Notes: a model not told the origin generated them from the sequence alone. Shown: positions 1 through 7,540, numbered from the stretch's first letter. The stretch is 64,000 nucleotides of DNA from Nostoc sp. CENA543 (GCF_002896875.1 NZ_CP023278.1:496001-560000), one strand, 5' to 3'. Translations and numbers: made by a program.

Positions 1-1
1 T

Positions 2-592
2 TTATCTCGGAAGTCTTCACATAAAAAAGTATGGTTTGGTGCGGGTTTATTAGTATTAATTACACCTGTAATTTTCTGGATTTTTTCTCAATTGAATAAA
101 CCACAACCTACATTTACAACTTATGATGGTGTAAATGCTGGCATTACAATTAAATATCCTTCAACTGACTGGCAACCAATTAAACCTCCTGGGGGAGATT
201 TTGAGGATGAGGTGATTAAATTTGTTCCTAAAACTCAGAATCAGCAAAATAAATGTATTTTAGAAGTTGTAATCAACAGTCATGAACTACCTAAAAAATT
301 ATTATCTCTGGATGAATTTAAAAGTGAAGCATTAAAACAAATTCAAAAGAATAATCCGAATCAACAAGTTACAGATGCTTCTCAACCATCAACCACACTA
401 TCAAAATTTCCGGCTTACAAATTAACTTACACTCGTCAAGATGGGGAATGTAAACTGCAAGCAATGGAAATCGGTACACTCAGAAATGGTAAGGCTTACT
501 TTATCACCTATACAGCAGAAGAGAAAGAATATAATAAGTATTTAGATGTGGTTGAGGAAATGATTAATTCATTTGAAATTAAAGCGGAATGA
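2..592 (+). CDS. Membrane-anchored PsbP-like domain protein, C-terminal part (5' end outside window)
   Basis: The frame is open from the left edge of the window to the stop at 590-592, so the gene starts outside. The first in-window residues are basic (RKSSHKK) and are followed by one hydrophobic segment of about 18 residues (WFGAGLLVLITPVIFWIF), then about 165 soluble residues. The soluble part (YDGVNAGITIKYPSTDW near its start, KAYFITYTAEEKEY near its end) resembles the PsbP-like domains that cyanobacteria attach to membrane anchors, often at the C-terminus of Ser/Thr kinases. A TTG at 92 could serve as a start but would discard the membrane segment, so I favour the longer partial gene. Whether a kinase lies upstream cannot be seen. 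Function not assigned. Confidence 0.6.
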   Translation, partial: LSRKSSHKKVWFGAGLLVLITPVIFWIFSQLNKPQPTFTTYDGVNAGITIKYPSTDWQPIKPPGGDFEDEVIKFVPKTQNQQNKCILEVVINSHELPKKLLSLDEFKSEALKQIQKNNPNQQVTDASQPSTTLSKFPAYKLTYTRQDGECKLQAMEIGTLRNGKAYFITYTAEEKEYNKYLDVVEEMINSFEIKAE

Positions 593-617
593 ATTATGAT
601 TTCTTGAACGCAAGCAG

Positions 618-709
618 GTAGGTTGAGTTAAACGGAGCGCAACCCAACATAAATCTCGAAAACTCAACATAAATATTGGTGTTGGGTTTCGTTCCTCAAG
701 CAAACCTAC
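618..709. repeat. MITE-like imperfect inverted repeat
   Basis: The left arm (618-648, starting GTAGGTTGAGTT and ending CAACCCAAC) is an imperfect reverse complement of the right arm (681-709, GTTGGGTTTCGTTCC...AAACCTAC). The loop is about 32 bp. A related half-element lies near 1904-1950 (GTGGGTTACTC...CGTTCCTCAACCTAACCTAC). Similar GTAGGTTGGGTTGAGG sequences are dispersed in Nostocales genomes; calling it a MITE is inference. Confidence 0.5.
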
Positions 710-892
710 TTTTCTATAAGATTGCTATATACGTCAGTTTACTGAGTTTGGCAGTTAAAAAATAAGATGATGTAATTTAACCCGTACTGTAAAGCGATCG
801 CAATTTTTATTCTATCTATATTGTCAAGGCGATCGCATTCCCGGTTCATCGAATTATGTTAAAAGACAAAATAATAAATTAACTTTTTTCAC

Positions 893-920
893 TCATTACT
901 CATTACTCATTACTCATTAC
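893..920. repeat. Heptanucleotide tandem repeat (TCATTAC x4)
   Basis: Four direct perfect copies of TCATTAC stand just before the stop codon of the minus-strand xisI gene. This is the STRR class of heptamer repeats known from filamentous cyanobacteria. Confidence 0.85.
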
Positions 921-923
921 TTC

Positions 924-1259
924 TTAACCCACAGCAAAATCTGTAAATTGTCTTTTATAAGGTGAATGAAATCCTATGACAATATCTTGTTTGGGAACAC
1001 CCATCGCCACTAATTCTTCTGCAATATTTATCTCAGTTCCATTCCATTGAATCCAAATTTTCTCACTTTTGATATCAATGTGTATTGAACAACCATATAC
1101 ACGACGTTTATTTTCCCAACCCACATGAACAATTTGATAATGGTCACGTACAGTATCAAATATTTGTTCTACTTCTACATCACCATAAGAAGGTTTATAA
1201 CTACCATATTTTGTCAAAATTTGCTGAATGTATGCCCTATATTTTTCTAACTTATCCAT
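924..1259 (-). CDS. xisI: XisI-like fdxN-element excision controlling factor
   Basis: The 111-residue product has the XisI family layout: N-terminal MDKLEKYRAYIQQILTKYGS, central VEVEQIFDTVRDHYQIVHVG, and C-terminal PKQDIVIGFHSP. In Anabaena, XisI together with XisH is required for developmentally controlled excision of the fdxN element. Most genomes carry many xisH/xisI pairs far from any such element, and their own role is unknown. The start lies inside the 3' end of xisH (13-bp overlap), so the two are translationally coupled, with xisH first. No xisF-type recombinase or nif gene is present here, so involvement in fdxN excision is not implied. Confidence 0.85.
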   Translation of the reverse strand: MDKLEKYRAYIQQILTKYGSYKPSYGDVEVEQIFDTVRDHYQIVHVGWENKRRVYGCSIHIDIKSEKIWIQWNGTEINIAEELVAMGVPKQDIVIGFHSPYKRQFTDFAVG

Positions 1260-1663
1260 CTTACTATCTCCTCAATTTCAGTATCATAAATCACTAGCTT
1301 TAATTGAAATTCTTGGATTTGAAGTTGTATAAATGTAAGCGTAAAAAAATCATTATAAGTTTCTATATCAACAGCCAAATATAGGTGACGATCTGGTTCT
1401 TTTTCTCTCAGAGCAGTACGATAATTAAGGAATTGTCCGAGAGCAAGATGAAAATCAGTGATAGCTGATGGATTTAGAAAACTTTTGATTTCAACAGCAA
1501 TTTTTTCACCTTCCTTTTCTGCTGCGAGTAACTTCTCTGCTCCCAAATCAATACGCATCTGAACTTGACCAAAATCAATATACAGAGGGTCATTGGTAAT
1601 ATTCCAGCCATCTTTCTCTAAAGCTAATTTCACAATATCGTGAAATTTATCCTTCGCTGGCAT
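1247..1663 (-). CDS. xisH: XisH-like protein (PD-(D/E)XK-fold)
   Basis: The 138-residue product begins MPAKDKFHDIVKLALEKDGW, typical of XisH. It contains DPLYIDFGQVQMRIDLGAEKL followed by IAVEIKSFL, a spacing that resembles the D...ExK core of restriction-endonuclease-like folds (the family is classed there). It is the first gene of a two-gene unit with xisI, overlapping by 13 bp. Nuclease activity is not established. The pair sits next to UPF0175 and MNT/HEPN genes, an accessory neighbourhood that fits a defence or toxin-antitoxin-like role better than a role in nitrogen fixation; that is inference. Confidence 0.85.
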   Translation of the reverse strand: MPAKDKFHDIVKLALEKDGWNITNDPLYIDFGQVQMRIDLGAEKLLAAEKEGEKIAVEIKSFLNPSAITDFHLALGQFLNYRTALREKEPDRHLYLAVDIETYNDFFTLTFIQLQIQEFQLKLVIYDTEIEEIVRWIS

Positions 1664-1978
1664 AACTTAATTTACTTATCTGGGAGTATTATCATTCTAC
1701 CTGATCGTTAAGTATTAAGTATGATTTGGGGGTGTGAACAAATGATATCTAGCCTTAACGCACCGTATGATAGTGCTGCATTATGCGTTAAATTAACTTG
1801 AGAAATACTCTGTGGAACTCTGCGCTAACCTCCGCGTTACTTTGCGTTTAAAAAAGCTACGAACTTGTAAGCAGCTTAACTAAAAAGGTAAAATGAGTTT
1901 AGTTGTGGGTTACTCTGCGGGATTTGGCTACGTTCCTCAACCTAACCTACAAAAACTCAGTTCGTGAGCAAAAGAGCA
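1664..1978. other. Intergenic region between divergent xisH and UPF0175 genes
   Basis: No gene is visible. It contains an ACTCTGCG...CCGCGTTACTTTGCG patch near 1810-1850 and a half-copy of the inverted-repeat family of 618-709 at about 1904-1950 ending in CAACCTAACCTAC. It must carry the divergent promoters, but I cannot point to convincing -10/-35 boxes. Confidence 0.5.
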
Positions 1979-2242
1979 ATGAATACATTTATTCAACCAA
2001 TAAATTTACAGATATCATCTGATTCTTTAAATCAAGGTGAGTCAGCCATCCGCCAAGAGTTAGCTATACAGCTATATGCACACAATATTTTTACTTTTGC
2101 TCAAGCCCGTAACTTAGCTGATTTATCTGTGTGGGAATTTCAGCAGATTTTGGGCAAACAGAAAATTGAACGTCATTATAACGAAACAGATTTATCTCAA
2201 GATATTGAAGTAGCAAATTGTATCTTTTTCAATAAATTGTAA
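1979..2242 (+). CDS. UPF0175 family small protein (putative antitoxin)
   Basis: From ATG 1979 the product has 87 residues; an in-frame GTG at 1964 would add five residues (MSKRA). The core (ELAIQLYAHNIFTFAQARNL, then LADLSVWEFQQILGKQ, then HYNETDLSQDIE) matches the UPF0175 layout: a helix, the AxLAxLSxWEFxxxLG segment and the HYxxxDLxxD tail. Members are small DNA-binding-like proteins, often the antitoxin partner of a PIN toxin, but no PIN gene is present. Instead it precedes a nucleotidyltransferase/HEPN pair by 7 bp, which suggests one three-gene transcript. Confidence 0.7.
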   Translation: MNTFIQPINLQISSDSLNQGESAIRQELAIQLYAHNIFTFAQARNLADLSVWEFQQILGKQKIERHYNETDLSQDIEVANCIFFNKL

Positions 2243-2249
2243 AAATAAT

Positions 2250-2624
2250 ATGACTCCAATCAACAACTCAATTATTGCAGAAATTATCCGACGATTGGTA
2301 GAGCTACTAAACCCTGAAGAAATTATCTTATTTGGTTCTTATGCTTGGGGAATGCCTCATCAATATAGCGATTTAGATTTGTGTATTATTGTATCAAACG
2401 ATATACCAGATTTTGACAGGATTGAGTGGGGAGTGCAAGCGATTAATGCTCTTGATGATTTAATGATTGATGTCGATATTCTCATTAAAACTAGAAACGA
2501 TGTAGAAACATTTAAAAATGTCCCCGCATCTCTGACCAGAAAAATTTTAACAGAAGGTAAGTTACTTTATGGACAAGGCAAAACGCATTCTGATACAGTT
2601 TTGGTTGAAAAAAGCCCAACGTGA
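2250..2624 (+). CDS. MNT-type nucleotidyltransferase (MntA-like antitoxin)
   Basis: A 124-residue minimal nucleotidyltransferase. The signature GS-x10-DxD is present (GSYAWGMPHQYSDLD), with a third acidic residue in DVDILI, as expected for polymerase-beta-fold enzymes. In MNT/HEPN pairs of this type the MNT protein can modify the HEPN toxin (AMPylation in the characterised HepT/MntA system). The usual GSYARG arginine is replaced by Trp, which could affect activity. The last 56 bp overlap the HEPN gene that starts at 2569, so expression is tightly coupled. Family call is firm; activity is inferred. Confidence 0.85.
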   Translation: MTPINNSIIAEIIRRLVELLNPEEIILFGSYAWGMPHQYSDLDLCIIVSNDIPDFDRIEWGVQAINALDDLMIDVDILIKTRNDVETFKNVPASLTRKILTEGKLLYGQGKTHSDTVLVEKSPT

Positions 2625-2982
2625 TTTGAATGCAGCACAAAAACTAGCTCAAGAATTACCAGATATAGCTATTTATCATTGTCAGCAAGGAGCAGAAAAA
2701 GCTCTAAAGGGATTTCTTATTTTTCATGATACAGAGCCAGGGGATACTCATAATATTAATACTTTAGTCAAATTAGCTTCTCAATTTAAACCAGAATTTA
2801 CGACTCTTTTAAAAGAGGCTGGATATCTAAGTCAATACAACCAAACATATCGCTATCCGATGGAAGCAATGGAAGATTTTATTCCTACACCTGGAGAATT
2901 AAAAAAGGCTTATAAATTAGCTATGGAAGTTTATCAAAATGTAATTAATTCTATGCCTAGTGAGATTACTGGAAAATCTTAA
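2569..2982 (+). CDS. HEPN domain protein (HepT-like toxin partner)
   Basis: A 137-residue all-helical HEPN protein. The diagnostic helix AIYHCQQGAEKALKGFL matches the xxHxQQAAEKALKAxL pattern of HEPN proteins paired with minimal nucleotidyltransferases, and YRYPMEAMED near residue 105 matches the RYP motif of this subgroup. I do not see the RX4-6H RNase motif of the active DUF86/HepT class in the second half, so RNase activity is uncertain. The start ATG lies 56 bp inside the MNT gene in another frame, an unusually long overlap that appears genuine because both proteins match their families over that stretch. Confidence 0.85.
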   Translation: MDKAKRILIQFWLKKAQRDLNAAQKLAQELPDIAIYHCQQGAEKALKGFLIFHDTEPGDTHNINTLVKLASQFKPEFTTLLKEAGYLSQYNQTYRYPMEAMEDFIPTPGELKKAYKLAMEVYQNVINSMPSEITGKS

Positions 2983-3026
2983 AATACAAGTCTGAGTTAA
3001 AACACGCAAAATGTAAAATTGCATGG

Positions 3027-4739
3027 CTACTGAGACAGCCGCCAAATTTTGATAGTCGCGTCGCCACTACCACTAGCTAAAGTTCTGCCATCTGGACTAA
3101 ATGCGACTGAAGTAACCGTATTAGAATGACCTTTGAGAGTACGAATTTCTTGCCCTGTGGCGAGGTTCCAGATTTTGATAGTCTTGTCCTCACTACCACT
3201 AGCTACAGTTCTGCCATCTGGACTAAAAGCGACTGAACTAACCGAATGAGAATGACCATTGAGGGTGCGAATTTCTTGCCCTGTGGCGAGGTTCCAGATT
3301 TTGATAGTCTTGTCCTCACTACCACTAGCTACAGTTCTGCCATCTGGACTTATGGCGACTGAATTAACCCAATCAGAATGACCATTGAGGGTACGAATTT
3401 CTTGCCCTGTGGCGATGTTCCAGATTTTGATAGTGTAGTCTCTACTACCACTAGCTAAAGTTCTGCCATCTGGACTAATGGCGACTGAGAAAACCGGCCA
3501 AGAATGACCATTGAGGGTACGAATGTCTTGCCCTGTGGCGATGTTCCAGATTTTGATAGTCTTGTCAAGACTACCACTAGCTAAAGTTCTGCCATCTGGA
3601 CTAATGGCGACTGACCTAACCGAATGAGAATGACCATTGAGGGTACGAATTTCTTGCCCTGTGGCGAGGTTCCAGATTTTGATAGTCTTGTCAGAACTAC
3701 CACTAGCTATATTTCTGCCATCTGGGCTAAAAGCGACTTTAACCGAATCAGAATGACCATTGAGGGTACTAATTTCTTGTCCTGTGGCGAGGTTCCAGAT
3801 TTTGATAGTCTCGTCAGAACTACCACTAGCTATAGTTCTGCCATCTGGGCTAAAGGCGACTGAAAGAACTGATCCTTCTGTAAATGACATACCAAAACCA
3901 TACACCACCTTTTTTTGCGAATGTCCAATCAGAGTCTTCGCCAGGGTAAAGTTAGCGGCTGATGGCGCAGTTGCAACTGGTGAACTTGGTGCTTGCCCAA
4001 AAGGTGTTGTCCATGTATACCAATCATCTGATGGCTTTGGAGTTGGTGCAGTTGATACTGGTGGCTTTGGTGCTGGTGCAGTAGCCACTGGCTGCACAGA
4101 TGGCGCAAGACTTAAATATGTCCTCAACGGAATACCCAATACAGTAGTAGCATTTGTATCTGGACGAGTTGTAGCCCTTCCGTGAATCCCGATTAATTTA
4201 CCCTGCTCATCAAGTATCGCGCCTCCACTCATCCCCGGAAACCCACCGATGTCATACACAAAGGCGTAACCATCTTTTGGGTTTGACACTCGGCTGGAAA
4301 TTGCACCCCTGATAAACTTGATGTCTGATGTTCCTTGGGGATAACCTGCTACAGAAATATTTATACCTAATTTTATTAGGTCAGAATTACCCTTTTCGGC
4401 GACACGGTAATTTTCGTTACTAGTGAACTGAAATATAGCTAAATCAACACCGCGAAATTGTTTGACTTGGCTGTGGTTGAAAGTGTATTTTTTGCCGTCT
4501 GGTGTGTGTACTGTGTAGTTACCTTTGAGTTGGACTACGTGCCAATTTGTTACCACAGTGTAAACATTGCCTTGACGCTCAATAATTACACCAGAGCCAG
4601 TATTTGCGCCATCAATGCGGACTGTAATTTGTTGAGCAATATCAGCAATTTCTGAGGGTGTCAACGCTGTGGCTACTGGTTGTACTATGACTATTGCTGC
4701 GCCCAATAATAATGCTGAAAGTACACCAGCCGCCTTCAT
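3027..4739 (-). CDS. Secreted trypsin-like serine protease fused to a seven-repeat WD40 propeller
   Basis: 570 residues. Residues 1-25 form a signal peptide. Residues 30-215 are a trypsin/HtrA-type protease with His67 (TNWHVV), Asp99 (GVDLAIFQF) and Ser171 (FPGMSGGAIL). A Pro/Ala/Thr linker (about 216-265, APAPKPPVSTAPTPKP) leads to seven WD40 repeats, enough for one propeller that could recognise a substrate or partner. Blade 1 carries an insert (VVYGFGMSFTEGS), and blade 2 lacks one residue relative to the others (SVKVAFSPDG). It follows the other protease gene with a 4-bp overlap (ATGA at 4736-4739) and is the last gene of the unit. It is likely exported to the periplasm or cell surface. 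Confidence 0.88.
   Translation of the reverse strand: MKAAGVLSALLLGAAIVIVQPVATALTPSEIADIAQQITVRIDGANTGSGVIIERQGNVYTVVTNWHVVQLKGNYTVHTPDGKKYTFNHSQVKQFRGVDLAIFQFTSNENYRVAEKGNSDLIKLGINISVAGYPQGTSDIKFIRGAISSRVSNPKDGYAFVYDIGGFPGMSGGAILDEQGKLIGIHGRATTRPDTNATTVLGIPLRTYLSLAPSVQPVATAPAPKPPVSTAPTPKPSDDWYTWTTPFGQAPSSPVATAPSAANFTLAKTLIGHSQKKVVYGFGMSFTEGSVLSVAFSPDGRTIASGSSDETIKIWNLATGQEISTLNGHSDSVKVAFSPDGRNIASGSSDKTIKIWNLATGQEIRTLNGHSHSVRSVAISPDGRTLASGSLDKTIKIWNIATGQDIRTLNGHSWPVFSVAISPDGRTLASGSRDYTIKIWNIATGQEIRTLNGHSDWVNSVAISPDGRTVASGSEDKTIKIWNLATGQEIRTLNGHSHSVSSVAFSPDGRTVASGSEDKTIKIWNLATGQEIRTLKGHSNTVTSVAFSPDGRTLASGSGDATIKIWRLSQ
3030..3865 (-). repeat. 126-bp tandem repeats encoding WD40 blades
   Basis: Near-identical 126-bp units (42 codons) recur along the 3' half of the protease-WD40 gene. 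Segments such as TTGCCCTGTGGCGAGGTTCC and GTTCTGCCATCTGGACT recur in most units. The repeats are much more alike in DNA than WD40 proteins require, pointing to recent duplication or gene conversion. Confidence 0.85.
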
Positions 4740-5545
4740 GATTGATTCCCCCGATGATTTTGCAACAATTCTTTTCTAATCGGTATAGCCATACTAGAAC
4801 GAGTAATTAGTTCCTGCAACTGGGCTTGTGGTTGCGAACCATCTTGATAAACTTCCGGCGTATCCCACAGGGGATCTTTATGTAAGCTATTAATCCCCAC
4901 CACTTCACCATGTATATTTAACAATGGTGCGCCACTCATCCCTTTACGCACATCATTGGTATAGCCAATCTGGTAGCCTTGCTCTAATGCTTTGTCTAAC
5001 AATAGGGTGACTTTCCCAGAGGTAAAGACAAACTGAGTTTTAGTTGGGGTAGACTGCTTTTGAGTTGCTAAATTGGCGATAAATCCACCCACAAACACCT
5101 CATCCCCGACTCGCAAATGAGACGCATTAAGGAGGTTAGCGACTGGATAAACTATATCGGGACTACGAAACTGCAACACGGCTAAATCATCCTGCTGCAA
5201 ATCGGTAATCTGCAATACAGTAGCTTGATATACACGCCCATCTGCTGTTTGAATTTGATAGGGTGGTTTAGCGGTTCTCAAAACGTGAGCATTGGTAATT
5301 ACTGTATAAATTTGACCTTGGCGTTTTAGTAGAGTTCCTGAACCAAGTAACTCTGATGTGGTAATTTTGACGGTGATTGTCTGAGCTAATTTTTGCAATT
5401 GCTCGACAGAAAGACGATTAGATCGCTCTACTCTGGTAGACTCGCTAGAAACGCCCTGCTGTTTTGACAGTGCAAAGGAAACACCACCAAGACAAATCAG
5501 CAAGCACACCAGATAAATAATTTTGTGTTTGAGCCGCCAGTTCAT
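4736..5545 (-). CDS. Trypsin-like serine protease, membrane-anchored or secreted
   Basis: 269 residues. The N-terminus (MNWRLKHKIIYLVCLLICLGG) is a signal peptide or single membrane anchor. The protease domain has His87 (TNAHVL), Asp120 (QQDDLAVLQF) and Ser204 (KGMSGAPLL). There is no PDZ domain, unlike HtrA. It is paralogous in its catalytic part to the downstream protease-WD40 gene, with which it overlaps by 4 bp, and it lies 6 bp after the COP23-like gene. The three genes form a tight minus-strand operon of secreted proteins. Substrates cannot be read from the sequence. Confidence 0.87.
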   Translation of the reverse strand: MNWRLKHKIIYLVCLLICLGGVSFALSKQQGVSSESTRVERSNRLSVEQLQKLAQTITVKITTSELLGSGTLLKRQGQIYTVITNAHVLRTAKPPYQIQTADGRVYQATVLQITDLQQDDLAVLQFRSPDIVYPVANLLNASHLRVGDEVFVGGFIANLATQKQSTPTKTQFVFTSGKVTLLLDKALEQGYQIGYTNDVRKGMSGAPLLNIHGEVVGINSLHKDPLWDTPEVYQDGSQPQAQLQELITRSSMAIPIRKELLQNHRGNQS

Positions 5546-5551
5546 GCAGTA

Positions 5552-6118
5552 TTAAGGAGTCGATGAACTACACTCTTTACCGTCTAGAAATTCCTTGACA
5601 TCAACATACACATCACCTTCGTCATAAGTAAAAGCTTGACATCCACTTAAATTAATCACTGATTCTCCTGCATCCCGACGCAAACTCAGCATTTGCTGTA
5701 AAACTCTACCAGTGTCAGTTCCAGGTTTGAGGGTGACTAATATATTGTCTGCTGTGCAAGGTGCGCCTCGGCGGTTAGAAATACACAATACTGGATAGCC
5801 GTTAAAGTTATCGCGGCTAGTTATGAAAAGTGCGCCGTTATCGTAGTGGCGTTGAAATCTAGCAGAGACTATCCTGCAACGTTGTAAAGGGGAGACTTTT
5901 TTAAAGTCGTTAGCAACCCAACGAATCAGGGTTTGATTTCCCCGTGAGGTGCGTACTTTAGTGACAGGTACACCCCCTTCCCGTGTGCAGAAAAATCTGT
6001 TTGCTCTTGCTTGACTCGGCTGGCTGTTGGTGGTGAGAGTGATTCCCACAGCTAAAGCTGAGAAGATGGCAGATGTTGTTATGCTGGTGACTCTGTGATG
6101 CAGTGACCTTAGTTGCAT
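5552..6118 (-). CDS. COP23-like secreted protein
   Basis: 188 residues from ATG 6118; a TTG at 6130 would add four residues and is less likely. An N-terminal signal segment (about residues 10-38, ending near SQPSQARA) precedes a Cys-containing domain. FFCTREGGVPVTKV, then ARFQRHYDNGALFITSRDN and GYPVLCISNRRGAPC match the COP23 (circadian oscillating protein 23) family, known from cyanobacterial membranes, with unknown biochemical function. Family members often neighbour trypsin-like protease genes, as here. First gene of the three-gene protease unit. No convincing Shine-Dalgarno is visible. Confidence 0.78.
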   Translation of the reverse strand: MQLRSLHHRVTSITTSAIFSALAVGITLTTNSQPSQARANRFFCTREGGVPVTKVRTSRGNQTLIRWVANDFKKVSPLQRCRIVSARFQRHYDNGALFITSRDNFNGYPVLCISNRRGAPCTADNILVTLKPGTDTGRVLQQMLSLRRDAGESVINLSGCQAFTYDEGDVYVDVKEFLDGKECSSSTP

Positions 6119-6570
6119 ATATTTAAGCAATTAGGAATTAAAGTAGGTTTTTTTGGCTGTTTTAATGGGATTTTAGACCTAACCCCCAACCCCTTCCCTA
6201 CCAGGGAAGGGGAGTAAGAATTAAAGCTTCAATTTAAATTTAGGTATTATTATAGGGGTTGCTACAAGTTCAAGTTACCGATTTTCGGAAAAATACTAGG
6301 ATATTTTCGTAAAAATTAGGTTTTTTAATCAAAAAATTATAAATAAAGTCAGTGCTTATTGGTAGATGAGGAGCGATCGCACTTCTTGTTTTATTAAAGG
6401 TTTGTAGTCAGAACTTTAGTTCTCTCTCCGAGACGCTTTGCGAACAGAAAAGGACTAAAGTCCTTACTACGAACTAAATCCTAATATATTCACATTGTTT
6501 AACGTATTTTGTTTGATGTTTCCAAGTATTTATACTGATGTTCAAGCCCAATCCCCAGTCCCCAATCGCC
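6119..6570. other. Intergenic region with palindromic repeats
   Basis: No gene is visible in 450 bp. It contains a perfect hairpin with 10-bp arms (6190-6212) and a short palindromic repeat, AAGGACT-AA-AGTCCTT followed by ACTACGAAC, at about 6449-6473. The latter recurs in reverse orientation at about 35747-35772. Confidence 0.6.
6190..6212. repeat. Perfect REP-like hairpin
   Basis: CCCCTTCCCT at 6190-6199, loop ACC, AGGGAAGGGG at 6203-6212. It is preceded by CTAACCCCCAA, as in a very common dispersed cyanobacterial repeat. It lies upstream of the COP23-like gene, so it is more likely a repeat than a terminator. Confidence 0.7.
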
Positions 6571-7368
6571 TCACTCAATTTCCTCACAACGAATCAATAA
6601 CTGTTCCATCTGTGCGGCTAGGGAAATCAAGTCTTTCCAAGAAGAACCACTAGCTAAATTTTGCGCGTGGGCTAATTTATTACGTAACTGTTCCGCAGAC
6701 TTTAAAAAACGTTCCCCTGCACGTTTAGATTTTAAATCTAACTGTTGTAACAGTTCTGGATGATGTAACACTAATTCTCGTTTATCACAGAATTGCAGAT
6801 AGTCTAATAAATCCGTTGCTTCATTTCTCTCCTGGCTTTCTCGCCATAGTCTTTGGGCTATTTCTACACGTTCAGGTTTGAGAAATTTTTGCCAAGTATC
6901 TTGAGGATAATAAAGTCTTACTAACCTCAATAAGTTCATTTCGATTAAAGTAAACAGACCAAATAATAACATTCGCACTGGTGCTTTTTGCAAATCACCA
7001 CAGGTCACAATTCCACTCACTTGATTGCAGTCAAGGACAAATAATCTAGGAGTATTTTGCAAAATAGGTAATAACTTCATTAATGGCGTAGAAATAGCAA
7101 TGAGTTCTTTGGGATGGAAAACTCGTTGATAATCACCACATTTGCCAGCTTTAGCCGATATTAAACTAGCCCGTTCAATGTAACCTGTAATAATATTACC
7201 CGTCTCAATCCCCACGACATCAAAATCCTGTGTCTGCATCCATTGCAAAACTTCCACTACATCTGCTTCTGCTGGTACAGCCTTTAAAGATTCTGCTACA
7301 TATTCAATAGTGATATTATTCTCAAACAAACTCCGCAAATCTTGAGAACGGGACTTTAGGTGTTTCAT
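6571..7368 (-). CDS. CBS-domain pair protein with C-terminal HEPN-like RX4H motif
   Basis: 265 residues. Residues about 20-130 look like two CBS motifs (ADVVEVLQWMQTQDFDVVGI...IITGYIERASL, then TPLMKLLPIL...PRLFVLDCNQVSGIVTCGDL), an adenosine-nucleotide sensing module. The C-terminal half is helical and ends with AEQLRNKLAHAQNL; R-N-K-L-A-H fits the RX4H signature of HEPN ribonucleases of the Swt1-like type. A nucleotide-gated RNase is an attractive but unproven reading. There are no membrane segments or signal peptide. It is a single gene with a heptamer repeat array immediately upstream (7371-7433). CBS call firm, HEPN call moderate. Confidence 0.7.
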   Translation of the reverse strand: MKHLKSRSQDLRSLFENNITIEYVAESLKAVPAEADVVEVLQWMQTQDFDVVGIETGNIITGYIERASLISAKAGKCGDYQRVFHPKELIAISTPLMKLLPILQNTPRLFVLDCNQVSGIVTCGDLQKAPVRMLLFGLFTLIEMNLLRLVRLYYPQDTWQKFLKPERVEIAQRLWRESQERNEATDLLDYLQFCDKRELVLHHPELLQQLDLKSKRAGERFLKSAEQLRNKLAHAQNLASGSSWKDLISLAAQMEQLLIRCEEIE

Positions 7369-7370
7369 TC

Positions 7371-7433
7371 GTCAATAGTCAATAGTCAATAGTCATTAGT
7401 CAATAGTCATTAGTCATTAGTCATTAGTCATTG
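7371..7433. repeat. Heptamer tandem repeat array (GTCAATA/GTCATTA x9)
   Basis: Nine 7-bp units alternating between GTCAATA and GTCATTA, ending with GTCATTG, begin 3 bp upstream of the start codon of the CBS-HEPN gene. Its leader would therefore be transcribed through the array. Confidence 0.85.
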
Positions 7434-7471
7434 AGCATAAGAAATATAATCTACCTTGTCTACCTTGTCCA

Positions 7472-7530
7472 CCCAGTCCCCAGTCCCCAGTCCTCAATCC
7501 CCAGTCCCCAGTCCCCAATCCCCAGTCCCC
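7472..7530. repeat. CCCCAGT-type heptamer repeat tract
   Basis: A run of CCCCAGT and CCCCAAT units (about eight, imperfect), preceded by a CTACCTTGT duplication at 7452-7469. No coding potential. Confidence 0.75.
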
Positions 7531-7540
7531 AAAACACATC

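Larger units (their letters stand above)
593..923. other. Intergenic region with an inverted repeat and a heptamer array
   Basis: No gene is visible. The stretch holds an imperfect inverted repeat (618-709), HIP1-like GCGATCGC octamers in 790-840, and a TCATTAC heptamer array (893-920) abutting the 3' end of xisI. Confidence 0.6.

Noticed and set aside
772-787. NtcA-like site GTA-N-TAC in the spacer before xisI
   Set aside because: Spacing is 10 instead of 8 bases and there is no promoter in the right position.
924-1663. xisHI as evidence for a nitrogen-fixation (fdxN) element in this window
   Set aside because: No recombinase, nif genes or element boundaries; stand-alone pairs are common in Nostocales.
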